Part shown: positions 8,406 through 16,948 of the stretch, piece after piece
Layout of the letters: every line of letters starts with the position of its first letter
Numbering within the stretch: the stretch's first letter is position 1
Source: an uncultured Odoribacter sp.
Lineage (GTDB): Bacteria > Bacteroidota > Bacteroidia > Bacteroidales > Marinifilaceae
Assembly: GCA_944321165.1 (NCBI GenBank)
Contig: CALUKE010000014.1
Location: 1 to 59,345, forward strand
Direction of reading: 5' to 3'
Length of the DNA stretch: 59,345 nt
Notes under the pieces: generated by a model
The model's database searches: none
Seen by the model: the letters and a program-made list of their open reading frames with translations, nothing else
Told to the model about the DNA's origin: nothing
Made by a program: the position numbers and the translations under genes

Positions 8406-9179
8406 TTATTGTGGTATGTCAAATCCTGGACGCTGGAAGGTACGGGCTGTCGGAAACTGCTGGTCCGTATCGTTTTGCAGCAGGTGGAGTATGATTAATA
8501 GATGGGAAATATCTCTTTGATGTTCCGGATAATGGCTCCGAATGATTTCCCAGTTTTTTATGGAGCGATCGATTGACAACAGGGCTACTTTGGCAGATCC
8601 GTTGTAATCGTCCTTGTTTTTACCGGGAACGGACAGGTGGTATCCGTACAGCGCTCTTCGTATTTTTGCCTGAATCAGATCCAGATACCAATTGACAATT
8701 TCCAAGGCTTCTTCCAATATTTCCCCTTTGTGCTGATCGTCTTCCGATTCGTAGATTTTTTCGAGGCATTTGTCGGCCAGGTGTTCGTATATGCAACAGA
8801 TTCGGATCAGGTCCGAGGCTTCAATCCGGGCGTAACATTGTTCTCTGGAGCTGTTTTCGTAGTCGTCTCCCCAAAATTCCCGGTCGATTTTTTCTGAAGC
8901 ATAAATATCTTCAACACTGATTCCCCGTTCCTCGGCCAATTCATGTAAAACTTCATAAGTCGAGTCGAATACCTCTTTTAGCCGCGTCCAGATGTTGCCT
9001 TCTTCCCGGTTATTTTCCCGGTCGAGATGGAAACTGCCTTTCTCTTCCAGTTTTTTTCCCATGACATAGCTCATACAGCGTAATTGCAGGGTACATCTTT
9101 CACACCAGCGATCGCAATAATTATAGATACCGGGAATAAATCCTTCATCCGTTGCTTTTTTTAATCTCTTTTTAGACAC
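8406..9179 (-). CDS. Uncharacterised protein with N-terminal Cys cluster
   Basis: I do not recognise a named family. The 257-residue soluble protein opens with a basic stretch (MSKKRLKKATDEG) and a cluster of four Cys, YCDRWCERCTLQLRC (spacing C-x3-C-x2-C-x5-C), which could hold zinc or an Fe-S cluster. The rest is predicted helical and acidic, with further Cys in EASDLIRICCIYEHLADKC, and ends in a proline-containing tail. There is no signal peptide or membrane helix. It is monocistronic, with its own -7 box at 9272 and two tandem hairpins in the presumed leader (9195-9243). Function unknown; a metal-binding sensor is one possibility. Confidence 0.75.
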   Translation of the reverse strand: MSKKRLKKATDEGFIPGIYNYCDRWCERCTLQLRCMSYVMGKKLEEKGSFHLDRENNREEGNIWTRLKEVFDSTYEVLHELAEERGISVEDIYASEKIDREFWGDDYENSSREQCYARIEASDLIRICCIYEHLADKCLEKIYESEDDQHKGEILEEALEIVNWYLDLIQAKIRRALYGYHLSVPGKNKDDYNGSAKVALLSIDRSIKNWEIIRSHYPEHQRDISHLLIILHLLQNDTDQQFPTARTFQRPGFDIPQ

Positions 9180-9194
9180 AATTTCTAAGATTAA

Positions 9195-9243
9195 TTAGAC
9201 TTGATTTAGTCTAATCGTCCGAGGTTTGGTGGCTCGGACGATT
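9195..9243 (-). other. Two tandem hairpins upstream of the Cys-cluster gene
   Basis: Stem one pairs AATCGTCCGAG (9213-9223) with CTCGGACGATT (9233-9243), 11 bp with no mismatch. Stem two pairs TTAGACT (9195-9201) with AGTCTAA (9208-9214). They share bases 9213-9214, so they may compete. They could be the folC terminator, though neither has a U-run, or a structured 5' leader of the 8406-9179 gene. Confidence 0.6.
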
Positions 9244-9271
9244 CTGCCGGAAGACTATTTATTACTGGCTA

Positions 9272-9279
9272 CAAAGATA
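9272..9279 (-). promoter_or_regulatory. Putative -7 box of the Cys-cluster gene
   Basis: TATCTTTG on the minus strand, a full TAnnTTTG match between folC and the 8406-9179 gene. It would give a 5' leader of about 85 bases containing both hairpins. Confidence 0.45.
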
Positions 9280-9337
9280 AGTCTATATCTATAAAATTCA
9301 TTAACAGATGAATTTTTATTTTTGGCTGCAACTAAGT

Positions 9338-10612
9338 TTAAATGACTTCTGCCACGACAAAAGTACTGCCTCCGATGTATATCATGTCCTCGGGAGCGGC
9401 AGCTTTTCGGGCTGCGGCGTAAGCTTCGGCAACGGAGGGATAACAGTTGCCCTTTAATCCTGCTGCAAGGGCTTTTTCGGCCAATTGTTTTTCCTGCATG
9501 GCCCGCGGAATAGCTGCTTTACAGAAATAGTAAATGGCATCGGTAGGTAAAATTTGCAATACGCTGTCGATATCTTTGTCATTGACCATGCCGATGACAA
9601 AATGGAGTTGCCGGTAGGTGCATTTTTTCAGTTGTCGGGTGGTTTCTGTCAAACCGTCTATGTTGTGTCCCGTATCGCAGACGGTTAATGGGTGTTGGGC
9701 GAGGGTTTGCCAGCGGCCGTATAGTCCGGTGTTGGTGATTACCTTGGCGATTCCCTGGCGGATTTGTTCGTCACTGATGGATAGACCGGCTTTGCGCAGG
9801 GCAGGGATCGTTTCCAATACAGCCGGAATATTTTTACGTTGGTAAAGTCCTTTTAACTCACTTTCCAATTGGTCGAAATGCCAGCCGCTTTTATTTTTCA
9901 GCTGGTATCGGCCCTTTTCGTCAAGGGTTGTCGTCCATTCGTCACTGGCGAAAGAAAGGGGGGCCTGACAGCTGGCCGCTTTTTTTTCAAAGACAAAGTC
10001 GGAATGTGCGTCTCTGCTACCGATGATGGCTGGAATACCCGGTTTGATAATGCCGGCCTTTTCCGTGGCGATTTTTTCCAGGGTATTTCCTAACAGAGCC
10101 ATGTGGTCGAAGGATATATTGGTAATTACGGAGGCCAAAGGCGTGATGATGTTGGTTGAATCGAGGCGTCCTCCCAGCCCCACTTCGATCACGGCGATGT
10201 CAACCTGGCTGTCGGCAAAATATTTAAATGCCATGGCAACAGTCATCTCAAAGAAAGAGGGTTTGAGTTGGGCAAATAATCCGGTGTGGTTTTCTACAAA
10301 CTCCACCACATATCGTTCGCTGATCATTTCCCCGTTGATTTTGATTCTTTCCCGGAAATCTTTTAAATGGGGAGAGGTGTAGAGTCCGGTTTTATAACCG
10401 GCTTCCTGCAGAATGGACGCTAACATGTGGGATACCGAACCTTTGCCATTGGTGCCGGCGACATGAATGGTTTTAAATTGTTTGTGCGGGTGACCGAAAT
10501 AGCGGTCCAATTGTATGGTGTTGTCCAGGTTTGCTTTATAGGCGGCCTGTCCTTCTCTTTGATACATGGGAAGTTGGGAAAACAACCAGTTTAATGTTTC
10601 CTGATAGTTCAT
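9338..10612 (-). CDS. folC: Folylpolyglutamate synthase / dihydrofolate synthase
   Basis: A Mur-ligase-family enzyme that adds glutamate to dihydropteroate and folates using ATP, in the cytosol. The start at 10612 (MNYQETLNWLFSQLPMYQ) is the family's usual N terminus; an 11-residue upstream extension is unlikely. The P-loop reads VAGTNGKGSVSHMLASIL (near residue 50), followed by GLYTSPHLKDFRERI and IEVGLGGRLDSTN. The C-terminal domain contains CDTGHNIDG. The length of 424 residues is normal. It is divergent from rex. The product could be bifunctional, as usual where no separate folP-linked synthase is seen; this cannot be settled from the sequence alone. Confidence 0.94.
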   Translation of the reverse strand: MNYQETLNWLFSQLPMYQREGQAAYKANLDNTIQLDRYFGHPHKQFKTIHVAGTNGKGSVSHMLASILQEAGYKTGLYTSPHLKDFRERIKINGEMISERYVVEFVENHTGLFAQLKPSFFEMTVAMAFKYFADSQVDIAVIEVGLGGRLDSTNIITPLASVITNISFDHMALLGNTLEKIATEKAGIIKPGIPAIIGSRDAHSDFVFEKKAASCQAPLSFASDEWTTTLDEKGRYQLKNKSGWHFDQLESELKGLYQRKNIPAVLETIPALRKAGLSISDEQIRQGIAKVITNTGLYGRWQTLAQHPLTVCDTGHNIDGLTETTRQLKKCTYRQLHFVIGMVNDKDIDSVLQILPTDAIYYFCKAAIPRAMQEKQLAEKALAAGLKGNCYPSVAEAYAAARKAAAPEDMIYIGGSTFVVAEVI

Positions 10613-10704
10613 GGTTGAAATGTTATCTATTTGTTTAACGAACAAAAATAACTATAAAAGCCGAAACGGAGAAATGAAATTGCTTGTTGAAAATCGAAAA
10701 TTTA

Positions 10705-10736
10705 TTCGTCATGCTGTCAAAAAAAAATTAATTTTG
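10705..10736 (+). promoter_or_regulatory. Promoter of rex
   Basis: TAATTTTG (10729-10736) is a full match to TAnnTTTG. A weak TTCG sits 20 bases upstream (10705-10708). It lies 22 bases before the ATG at 10758 and supports that start over upstream ATGs in the same frame. Confidence 0.6.
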
Positions 10737-10757
10737 CGGGTTATAAATAGAGTATAT

Positions 10758-11393
10758 ATGAAAACTGATATAAATGTACCCATACCTGTTTTAAGACGTA
10801 TGCCTTCGTATCTTTCTTTTGTGAAGACCTTGCAGAAGCAGGGAGAGAAATACGTGTCTTCTACCCGGATTGCCGAGTATATGGAGATCGATTCGACCCA
10901 GGTAACCAAGGATTTGTCGCATACCGGTATTTCCGGGAAGACAAGGGTCGGATACGAAGTGGACAGTTTTGTACAGATATTGGAGGATTTTTTGGGCTTC
11001 AGTCGGATGGATGGTGCTTTTTTGGTGGGAGCCGGCTCTTTGGGGTGTGCTTTGTTGCAGGACAAAGGCCTGGCGGCTTTCGGATTGCAGATCGAGGCGG
11101 CTTTTGATACCGATAAAGCCAAGATCGGTACGAAAGTCAATGATATTGAAATTTTTCACATAGATCAGTTTCGGGCGATGGCTGCCGAGCGGAAAGTGGT
11201 CATCGGCATCATCACTGTACCGGCCGAACATGCGCAAAATGTAGCCGATCTGATGGTGGCCTGGGGAATCAAAGCCATTTGGAATTTTACTCCTGCCCGG
11301 ATAAAGGTGCCTTCTCATATTGTTGTACAAAATACAACGATTTACATGAATTTAGCCATTTTGTTCAATAAATTGTACAACCACCAGGGATAA
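10758..11393 (+). CDS. rex: Redox-sensing transcriptional repressor Rex
   Basis: A dimeric repressor that reads the NADH/NAD+ ratio and releases fermentation and respiration operators when NADH is high. The winged helix covers about residues 1-75 (RRMPSYLSFVKTL, STQVTKDLSHTG). The Rossmann domain begins FLVGAGSLGCALL and includes EAAFDTDKAKIG and WNFTPARIKVP, ending with the domain-swap helix. The 211-residue form starting MKTDINVPIP is the normal length; the frame is open 49 codons further upstream, but that part covers the promoter. It stands alone, divergent from folC. The fermentation regulon is not visible in the window. Confidence 0.94.
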   Translation: MKTDINVPIPVLRRMPSYLSFVKTLQKQGEKYVSSTRIAEYMEIDSTQVTKDLSHTGISGKTRVGYEVDSFVQILEDFLGFSRMDGAFLVGAGSLGCALLQDKGLAAFGLQIEAAFDTDKAKIGTKVNDIEIFHIDQFRAMAAERKVVIGIITVPAEHAQNVADLMVAWGIKAIWNFTPARIKVPSHIVVQNTTIYMNLAILFNKLYNHQG

Positions 11394-11450
11394 AAGTCGA
11401 TATGGCGGTAAATTTCTCTTTTTTACTTTTTACTTGTTATTTTTTTGCTT

Positions 11451-11458
11451 TATCTTTG
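11451..11458 (+). promoter_or_regulatory. -7 box of the thrS-infC-rpmI-rplT operon
   Basis: TATCTTTG, a full TAnnTTTG match, 53 bases before the thrS ATG. No T-box-like leader was recognised; the leader is short. Confidence 0.55.
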
Positions 11459-11511
11459 CACCTTATTAAAAATAAGCTGCGTACGTAGCGTAGTAATAAA
11501 AATAAACGACT

Positions 11512-13464
11512 ATGATAAAGATTAAATTTCCGGATGGAAATACCAAAGAATTTGAGTCAGGTGTTACCGGACTGGATATAGCCAAAGGGATCAGTCCCAA
11601 GTTGGCCAAGGAAGTGTTGTCGATCTCTGTAAACGGAGAGATTTGGGACTTGACACGTCCGATTACGGAAGATGCTGAAATCAAATTGTTTACCTGGGAT
11701 GATGAGGAGGGTAAACATGCTTTCTGGCACTCCTCTGCTCACTTGATGGCAGAAGCTTTGCAGCAATTGTATCCGAATACCAAATTCGGTATCGGACCGG
11801 CGATTGAGAATGGGTTTTATTACGATATCGACCCGGGAGAAGGAGTGGTTTTGACGGATAAGGACCTGGAGGCAATCGAGAAGAAAATGCTTGAACTGGC
11901 CCGTCAGAAGGAGGAGTTCTGCCGGATCAATGTCAGCAAACAGGAAGCCTTGGATCATTTCAACGGCTTGAACGAGACCTACAAGGTAGAATTGATCAAT
12001 GACCTGGAAGACGGAAAGATCACTTATTATCGTCAGGGATCTTTTACCGATTTGTGTCGGGGACCGCATTTGCCGGATACTTCTTATATCAAGGCCATTA
12101 AGTTGACCAGTTTGGCCGGTGCTTACTGGCGGGGAAATGAACACAACAAAATGTTGACCCGTATTTATGGTATCACTTTCCCGAAGCAGAAAATGCTGGA
12201 TGAGTGGATCGTATTGATGGAAGAGGCCAAACAGCGGGATCATCGGAAGATCGGCAAGGAGATGGAGCTTTTCACCTTCTCGCAGGCAGTCGGAGCCGGT
12301 TTGCCGATGTGGTTGCCCAAAGGGGCGATGTTGCGTGACAGTTTGGAAGCTTTCTTGCGGAAAGTGCAGAAGAAATACGGATATCAGCAAGTGATCACTC
12401 CGCACATCGGTAATGTGAATCTGTATAAGACTTCCGGGCATTATCAAAAATATGGGAAAGACAGTTTCCAGGTGATTACGACCCCGCAGGAGGGAGAGGA
12501 GTTTATGTTAAAACCGATGAACTGTCCTCACCACTGTGAAATTTATAAGTTCAAACCCCGCTCATACAAAGATCTGCCTTTGCGTTTTGCAGAGTTCGGT
12601 ACGGTATATCGTTATGAACAGAGTGGAGAATTGCACGGTTTGACGCGGGTACGCGGATTTACGCAGGATGATGCTCACCTGTATTGTACGCCGGATCAGT
12701 TGAAAGAAGAGTTCAAGAAAGTAATCGATATCATCTTTATTATTTTCAAGGCATTGGATTTTAAAGATTTTACGGCTCAGATTTCTTTGCGGGATCCGAA
12801 AAATCAGGAGAAATACATCGGAACGGATGAAAACTGGGAAAAGGCAGAGCGGGCGATTATTGAGGCGGCAGAAGAGAAGGGGTTGAAGACAACGGTGGAA
12901 TTGGGAGAAGCTGCTTTTTATGGACCGAAACTTGATTTTATGGTCAAGGATGCGATCGGACGGAAATGGCAATTGGGAACCATTCAGGTGGATTACAATT
13001 TGCCGGAACGTTTTGATCTGGAGTATACCGGGGCGGACAATCTGAAACACCGGCCGGTGATGATTCACCGGGCTCCGTTCGGCAGCATGGAACGTTTTGT
13101 TGCCGTATTGATCGAGCATACGGGTGGAAAATTCCCCTTGTGGCTGGCTCCGGATCAGGTTGTTGTCATGCCGATCAGTGAAAAATACAATGATTATGCT
13201 CAAAAACTTTCGGATTTATTAAATAATTCCGATATTCGCACCGTTTTAGACGACCGGAATGAAAAAATCGGTCGGAAGATTCGGGATAATGAACTGAAAA
13301 AGATTCCCTATCTGCTGGTAGTCGGTGAAAACGAGATGAATAGTCACACCGTATCGGTTCGCCGGCAAGGACAGGGAGATATGGGAACTATGTCTGTTGA
13401 AGACTTTATAACGAAAATACAAACGGAAGTAAACAGTCAGTTACAGACTATTTACAATTATTGA
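11512..13464 (+). CDS. thrS: Threonyl-tRNA synthetase
   Basis: Class II aminoacyl-tRNA synthetase charging tRNA-Thr. Domains in order: N-terminal TGS (1-62), editing domain with the zinc-type [11 protein letters not shown] and [12 protein letters not shown] motifs (about 65-230), the catalytic core with motif 2 at [26 protein letters not shown] and zinc ligands in [15 protein letters not shown], motif 3 at [11 protein letters not shown], and an anticodon-binding domain from [13 protein letters not shown]. At 650 residues it is full length. It leads the classic thrS-infC-rpmI-rplT operon; infC starts 36 bases after its stop. Confidence 0.97.
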   Translation: MIKIKFPDGNTKEFESGVTGLDIAKGISPKLAKEVLSISVNGEIWDLTRPITEDAEIKLFTWDDEEGKHAFWHSSAHLMAEALQQLYPNTKFGIGPAIENGFYYDIDPGEGVVLTDKDLEAIEKKMLELARQKEEFCRINVSKQEALDHFNGLNETYKVELINDLEDGKITYYRQGSFTDLCRGPHLPDTSYIKAIKLTSLAGAYWRGNEHNKMLTRIYGITFPKQKMLDEWIVLMEEAKQRDHRKIGKEMELFTFSQAVGAGLPMWLPKGAMLRDSLEAFLRKVQKKYGYQQVITPHIGNVNLYKTSGHYQKYGKDSFQVITTPQEGEEFMLKPMNCPHHCEIYKFKPRSYKDLPLRFAEFGTVYRYEQSGELHGLTRVRGFTQDDAHLYCTPDQLKEEFKKVIDIIFIIFKALDFKDFTAQISLRDPKNQEKYIGTDENWEKAERAIIEAAEEKGLKTTVELGEAAFYGPKLDFMVKDAIGRKWQLGTIQVDYNLPERFDLEYTGADNLKHRPVMIHRAPFGSMERFVAVLIEHTGGKFPLWLAPDQVVVMPISEKYNDYAQKLSDLLNNSDIRTVLDDRNEKIGRKIRDNELKKIPYLLVVGENEMNSHTVSVRRQGQGDMGTMSVEDFITKIQTEVNSQLQTIYNY

Positions 13465-13475
13465 TAAACTAATTT

Positions 13476-13481
13476 AGGAGG
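13476..13481 (+). promoter_or_regulatory. Strong Shine-Dalgarno-like AGGAGG before infC
   Basis: A perfect AGGAGG, unusual in this phylum, where the anti-SD is largely unused. It is 19 bases upstream of the infC ATG, too far for optimal pairing. An in-frame ATC codon at 13495 is at a distance of 13. It may mark autoregulated or non-AUG initiation, as in E. coli infC. Confidence 0.4.
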
Positions 13482-13500
13482 ATTTAATACAGCAATCAGA

Positions 13501-14040
13501 ATGGAATTCAGAGGCTCGAAAAGTCAGGTTAATAAGGAACCTCAGCACAGAATTAATGAGTCAATCCGGGCTGCTCAGGTGAGAGTGGTCGGAGAAAATA
13601 TTGAATCGGGCGTATATCCTTTGCGCGAAGCTTTGGCAATGGCTGAAGCGGCGGGACAGGATCTCGTGGAGATCTCTCCGAATGCAGAACCGCCTGTTTG
13701 TCGAATCATTGATTACAGTAAATTTCTGTATCAGTTAAAGAAGAAACAAAAAGAGATCAAGGCAAAGAGCGTGAAAGTGGTCATCAAGGAGATACGTTTC
13801 GGACCTCAGACCGATGATCATGATTTCAATTTCAAATTGAAACATGCCAAAGAATTTTTGCAGGAGGGAGCGAAGGTGAGAGCCTATGTGTTTTTCAAGG
13901 GTCGTTCGATTCTGTTCAAGGAACAGGGATCTGATTTGTTGGAACGTTTCATTAATGAACTGGAAGATTACGGAAAAGTAGAAGCTGCACCGAAATTGGA
14001 AGGGAAAAAGATGATTGTAGTATTGGCTCCTAAAAAATAA
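13501..14040 (+). CDS. infC: Translation initiation factor IF-3
   Basis: IF-3 binds the 30S subunit, checks start-codon/initiator-tRNA pairing and blocks premature 50S joining. The N-terminal domain includes [16 protein letters not shown] and [22 protein letters not shown] (about 15-85). The C-terminal domain includes [25 protein letters not shown] and the RNA-contacting [11 protein letters not shown]. At 179 residues it is standard. E. coli infC starts at AUU and is autoregulated; here the first ATG is at 13501, but an AGGAGG lies 19 bases upstream with an in-frame ATC closer to it, so a slightly upstream non-AUG start cannot be excluded. Confidence 0.96.
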   Translation: MEFRGSKSQVNKEPQHRINESIRAAQVRVVGENIESGVYPLREALAMAEAAGQDLVEISPNAEPPVCRIIDYSKFLYQLKKKQKEIKAKSVKVVIKEIRFGPQTDDHDFNFKLKHAKEFLQEGAKVRAYVFFKGRSILFKEQGSDLLERFINELEDYGKVEAAPKLEGKKMIVVLAPKK

Positions 14041-14059
14041 GGTAAAATGCTCAGGATAG

Positions 14060-14071
14060 CGGCGAAAGCCG
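14060..14071 (+). other. GAAA-tetraloop hairpin in the infC-rpmI spacer
   Basis: CGGC-GAAA-GCCG forms a 4-bp stem capped by a GNRA tetraloop in the 72-base spacer before rpmI. In other bacteria L20 binds rRNA-like structures in this operon to repress rpmI and rplT. Whether this small hairpin has that role is only an inference. Confidence 0.35.
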
Positions 14072-14112
14072 AGTAGTTATATTTTTCTGAAACACAATAA
14101 AATTACGAGAAG

Positions 14113-14307
14113 ATGCCAAAGATGAAGACAGTGAGTAGCGCGAAAAAGAGATTTACTCTGACCGCTACGGGGAAGATCAAAAGAAAACATGCTTTCAAGA
14201 GTCATATCTTGACGAAGAAAACAACCAAACAAAAACGTAATCTTACGCATGCTACGACAGTGGATGGACACAATCTGAATGCTGTTCGTAAAATGCTTGT
14301 GATGTAA
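14113..14307 (+). CDS. rpmI: 50S ribosomal protein bL35
   Basis: A small basic ribosomal protein of the large subunit. The 64-residue product starts [24 protein letters not shown] and has the family's Lys/Arg-rich helix ([19 protein letters not shown]) and the conserved C-terminal motif VRKML. Length and start are typical. It lies between infC and rplT in the conserved operon order, and probably shares L20-mediated translational control, since bL35 and bL20 are coupled in most bacteria. Confidence 0.96.
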   Translation: MPKMKTVSSAKKRFTLTATGKIKRKHAFKSHILTKKTTKQKRNLTHATTVDGHNLNAVRKMLVM

Positions 14308-14396
14308 GACTCAGTAAGAAATTATTTTATTAACCGGAATGTTATGCCATAAGTTTCTCCATCGAGTGAACGCTGACATTCAAAAAAAAGAAAATT

Positions 14397-14753
14397 ATGC
14401 CAAGAGCGAAAAATGCCGTTGCTTCAAGAGCACGTAGAAAAAAGGTTTTAAAACAAACCAAAGGTAACTTTGGTGCAAGAAAAAATGTTTGGACGGTTGC
14501 CAAAAACACATATGAGAAAGGTTTAACATATGCGTTCCGTGACAGACGTAAAAAGAAATCAGAGTTCAGAGCATTGTGGATTCAGAGAATCAATGCTGCT
14601 GTTCGTTTGGAAGGGTTGTCTTATTCTAAATTTATGGGTCTGGTTCATAAAGCAGAGGTAGACATGAACCGGAAGGTATTGGCCGATCTGGCTATGAACC
14701 ATCCGGAAGCTTTCAAGGCAGTAGTAGCAAAAGTAAAAGAATTTGCGAAATAA
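14397..14753 (+). CDS. rplT: 50S ribosomal protein bL20
   Basis: A large-subunit assembly protein and, in other bacteria, autogenous repressor of the rpmI-rplT cistrons. The N terminus ([20 protein letters not shown]) is the long basic extension that threads into 23S rRNA. The globular part contains [21 protein letters not shown]. The length of 118 residues is normal. The 89-base spacer after rpmI may hold a control structure, though I could not define one with confidence. The operon ends in an intrinsic terminator 25 bases later. Confidence 0.97.
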   Translation: MPRAKNAVASRARRKKVLKQTKGNFGARKNVWTVAKNTYEKGLTYAFRDRRKKKSEFRALWIQRINAAVRLEGLSYSKFMGLVHKAEVDMNRKVLADLAMNHPEAFKAVVAKVKEFAK

Positions 14754-14778
14754 CATTTGAAAAAATATCCTGAGGGAA

Positions 14779-14803
14779 GGCTGCTGTGAAGCAGCCTTTT
14801 TTT
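14779..14803 (+). terminator. Intrinsic terminator of the thrS-rplT operon
   Basis: GGCTGCT-GTGA-AGCAGCC (14779-14796) followed by seven Ts. The T-run continues into TTTG, 17 bases before TATCTTTG at 14822, so the end of one operon appears to overlap the -33 element of the next. Confidence 0.92.
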
Positions 14804-14829
14804 GTTTATGAAAAAATAACCTATCTTTG
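14801..14829 (+). promoter_or_regulatory. Promoter of the Gfo/Idh/MocA gene
   Basis: TTTG (14801-14804), a 17-base spacer and TATCTTTG (14822-14829), the Bacteroidota -33/-7 arrangement. It lies 28 bases before the ATG at 14858 and overlaps the upstream terminator's T-run. Confidence 0.6.
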
Positions 14830-14857
14830 TTTGTTTTCATTTTGGAAGAGCGGGTTT

Positions 14858-16084
14858 ATGGAAAAGCAGAAGATTACCGTAGTTGCCCTGGGGGCTGGAA
14901 ATAGGATGAATACTTATGCCGCTTATGCAAAGAGCCATCCGGATGAACTGACGATGGTTGCTGTGGTTGAACCGGATGAGTGGCGCCGGCAACATTTTGC
15001 ACGGCAATATCAGATTCCTGATACTGCCTGTTTTGCTGATTGGCGGGATTTTTTCTGTCGGGAAAAGATGGCGGATGCTGTTTTTGTCTGTACGCCGGAT
15101 AATGAACATTATGAACCGACTTTGAAAGCCTTGGAAAGAGGATATGATGTATTGTTGGAAAAACCCATTGCCCAGTCGTGGCGTCAATGTCTGGACATTG
15201 TCGAATGTGCCCGGAAAAACGGGCGGATGGTGGCTGTGTGTCATGTGTTGCGCTTTCATCCGTATTTTTTAAAATTGCGGGAAGTGGTTCGTCGGGGAAG
15301 TCTGGGAGAATTGATCAGTGTCAATCATATTGAAAATGTGGGTATCGAACGGATGACTCATGCTTTTGTCCGGGGGTTGTGGCGGAAGGAGAGTGAGACC
15401 AATCCGATGATTCTTTCGAAGGCCTGTCATGATCTGGATTTGTTGGTGTGGTTGACAGGACGGAAATGTTTGGATGTCAGTTCTTATGGCAGTTTGAAAT
15501 GGTTCCGGAAGGAAAATGCTCCGCAGGGAAGTACTCTTCGTTGCATAGACGGTTGTGCGGTTGAGTCGGTCTGTCCTTATTCGGCGGTTGATTTGTATCT
15601 TCGCCGGAAGCGCTGGTTGCGTCATTTCAATGTGGCTTCGGATCGGAACATCGAGGATATTATCTCGGATGAGTTGCATACGGGGCCTTATGGGCGATGT
15701 GTGTATCATTGTGATAATGATGTGGTCGATCATCAGGTGGTCATCATGCAGATGGAAGAGGGGGTGACAGTCACCTTTTCGATGGAAGGATTTACGAAAG
15801 AGCCCAGTCGCAAGACCCATGTGATGTGCAGTTACGGAGAGGTTTTCGGGGATGAACGGCAACTGACTGTCCGTTATTTTCAGGCTCATCGTCCGGATGA
15901 AGTATTTGATTTCTCTTCGGTGGCCGGGGAATGCAATTACCATGGAGGGGCTGATTTGAGCATTGTCGCCAATTTTGTGGAAGCGCTTCAAAAACGGGAT
16001 GAAAGTTTGTTGCTGACGGATATAGAATCTTCCCTGGAAAGTCATCGCATTGCCTTTGAAATCGAAAGAAAAAGGCTTTCATAA
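14858..16084 (+). CDS. Gfo/Idh/MocA-family NAD(P)-dependent oxidoreductase
   Basis: A cytosolic sugar or inositol dehydrogenase-type enzyme. The N-terminal Rossmann domain starts ITVVALGAGNRMNTYA and includes ADAVFVCTPDNEHYEP and the family signature LLEKPIAQS. The C-terminal alpha/beta domain contains the GLWRKESE and KACHDLDLLVWLTG segments, where the His-Asp pair matches the catalytic region of the family. A Cys-rich insert (LRCIDGCAVESVCPYSA) lies near 225-245. I chose the ATG at 14858; the upstream open frame runs through the terminator and promoter. The product is 408 residues, slightly long. The substrate cannot be read from sequence or neighbours. Confidence 0.88.
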   Translation: MEKQKITVVALGAGNRMNTYAAYAKSHPDELTMVAVVEPDEWRRQHFARQYQIPDTACFADWRDFFCREKMADAVFVCTPDNEHYEPTLKALERGYDVLLEKPIAQSWRQCLDIVECARKNGRMVAVCHVLRFHPYFLKLREVVRRGSLGELISVNHIENVGIERMTHAFVRGLWRKESETNPMILSKACHDLDLLVWLTGRKCLDVSSYGSLKWFRKENAPQGSTLRCIDGCAVESVCPYSAVDLYLRRKRWLRHFNVASDRNIEDIISDELHTGPYGRCVYHCDNDVVDHQVVIMQMEEGVTVTFSMEGFTKEPSRKTHVMCSYGEVFGDERQLTVRYFQAHRPDEVFDFSSVAGECNYHGGADLSIVANFVEALQKRDESLLLTDIESSLESHRIAFEIERKRLS

Positions 16085-16187
16085 ATATTATTTGGAGAAT
16101 AAATATTAACTTTGGCAAATGAGTCGAACGTGATAGAGCTCAAGGCTTTCACGGATTAAGATAAATTATTTATAAAAAGAGATAACT

Positions 16188-16919
16188 ATGCGTATTGCTT
16201 TGTTGGGATATGGTAAGATGGGAAAGATGATTGAACGGATTGCCAGGGAACGCGGACATGAGATTGTATTGATCGTAGACGAAAATAATCGGGCGAACGT
16301 GACGTCCGATCAGCTGAAAAAGGCGGAGGTGGCGATAGAGTTTACCATGCCGGCTGTTGCTGTCGCGAATTACAAATGGTGTTTTGATAACGGAGTTCCT
16401 GTCGTTTCCGGTACTACTGGCTGGTTGGAGCAATGGGATGAGGTGATGACTTATTGTCAGGAGAAAAAAGGCGGATTCTTTTATGCCTCCAATTTCAGCA
16501 TCGGAGTGAATATCTTCTTTCAGCTCAATAAATATCTGGCCAGAATGATGAATGGTTTCAATGAATATAAGGTATTTATAGAAGAGACCCATCATATTCA
16601 CAAACTGGATGCACCCAGTGGGACGGCCATTACGATTGCGGAGGGAATTCTGGGTAATCACGACGGTTACCATTCCTGGCAGTTGGATCAGGGAAAGCAG
16701 TTGCCGGAGGGAGTGCTTCCGGTGGCTGCGAAGCGGATTGGCGAAGTGCCCGGTATTCATGCGGTGACCTATAAATCGGAGGCCGATGAGATAGAAATCC
16801 GGCATTCGGCCGTTTCCCGGGAGGGATTTGCTCGGGGGGCCCTGTTGGCTGCAGAGTTCTTGAAGGGGAAAACGGGAGTTTTCGGCATGGAAGATATGCT
16901 GTCTTTGGAAAAAAAATGA
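16188..16919 (+). CDS. dapB: 4-hydroxy-tetrahydrodipicolinate reductase
   Basis: Reduces 4-hydroxy-tetrahydrodipicolinate with NAD(P)H in the diaminopimelate/lysine pathway. The Rossmann start is MRIALLGYGKMGKMIER, followed by VAIEFTMP, VVSGTTGW and the substrate-binding segment EETHHIHKLDAPSGTA, which contains the catalytic His pair and Lys. SNFSIGVNIFFQLN matches the family. The length of 243 residues is usual. lepB follows 29 bases downstream, an arrangement common in Bacteroidota. Confidence 0.96.
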   Translation: MRIALLGYGKMGKMIERIARERGHEIVLIVDENNRANVTSDQLKKAEVAIEFTMPAVAVANYKWCFDNGVPVVSGTTGWLEQWDEVMTYCQEKKGGFFYASNFSIGVNIFFQLNKYLARMMNGFNEYKVFIEETHHIHKLDAPSGTAITIAEGILGNHDGYHSWQLDQGKQLPEGVLPVAAKRIGEVPGIHAVTYKSEADEIEIRHSAVSREGFARGALLAAEFLKGKTGVFGMEDMLSLEKK

Positions 16920-16948
16920 TGAATAAGGTTTTATTATAATGATCGATT

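Noticed and set aside
11394..11511. T-box or other riboswitch before thrS
   Set aside because: Too short, and no specifier or antiterminator features recognised.
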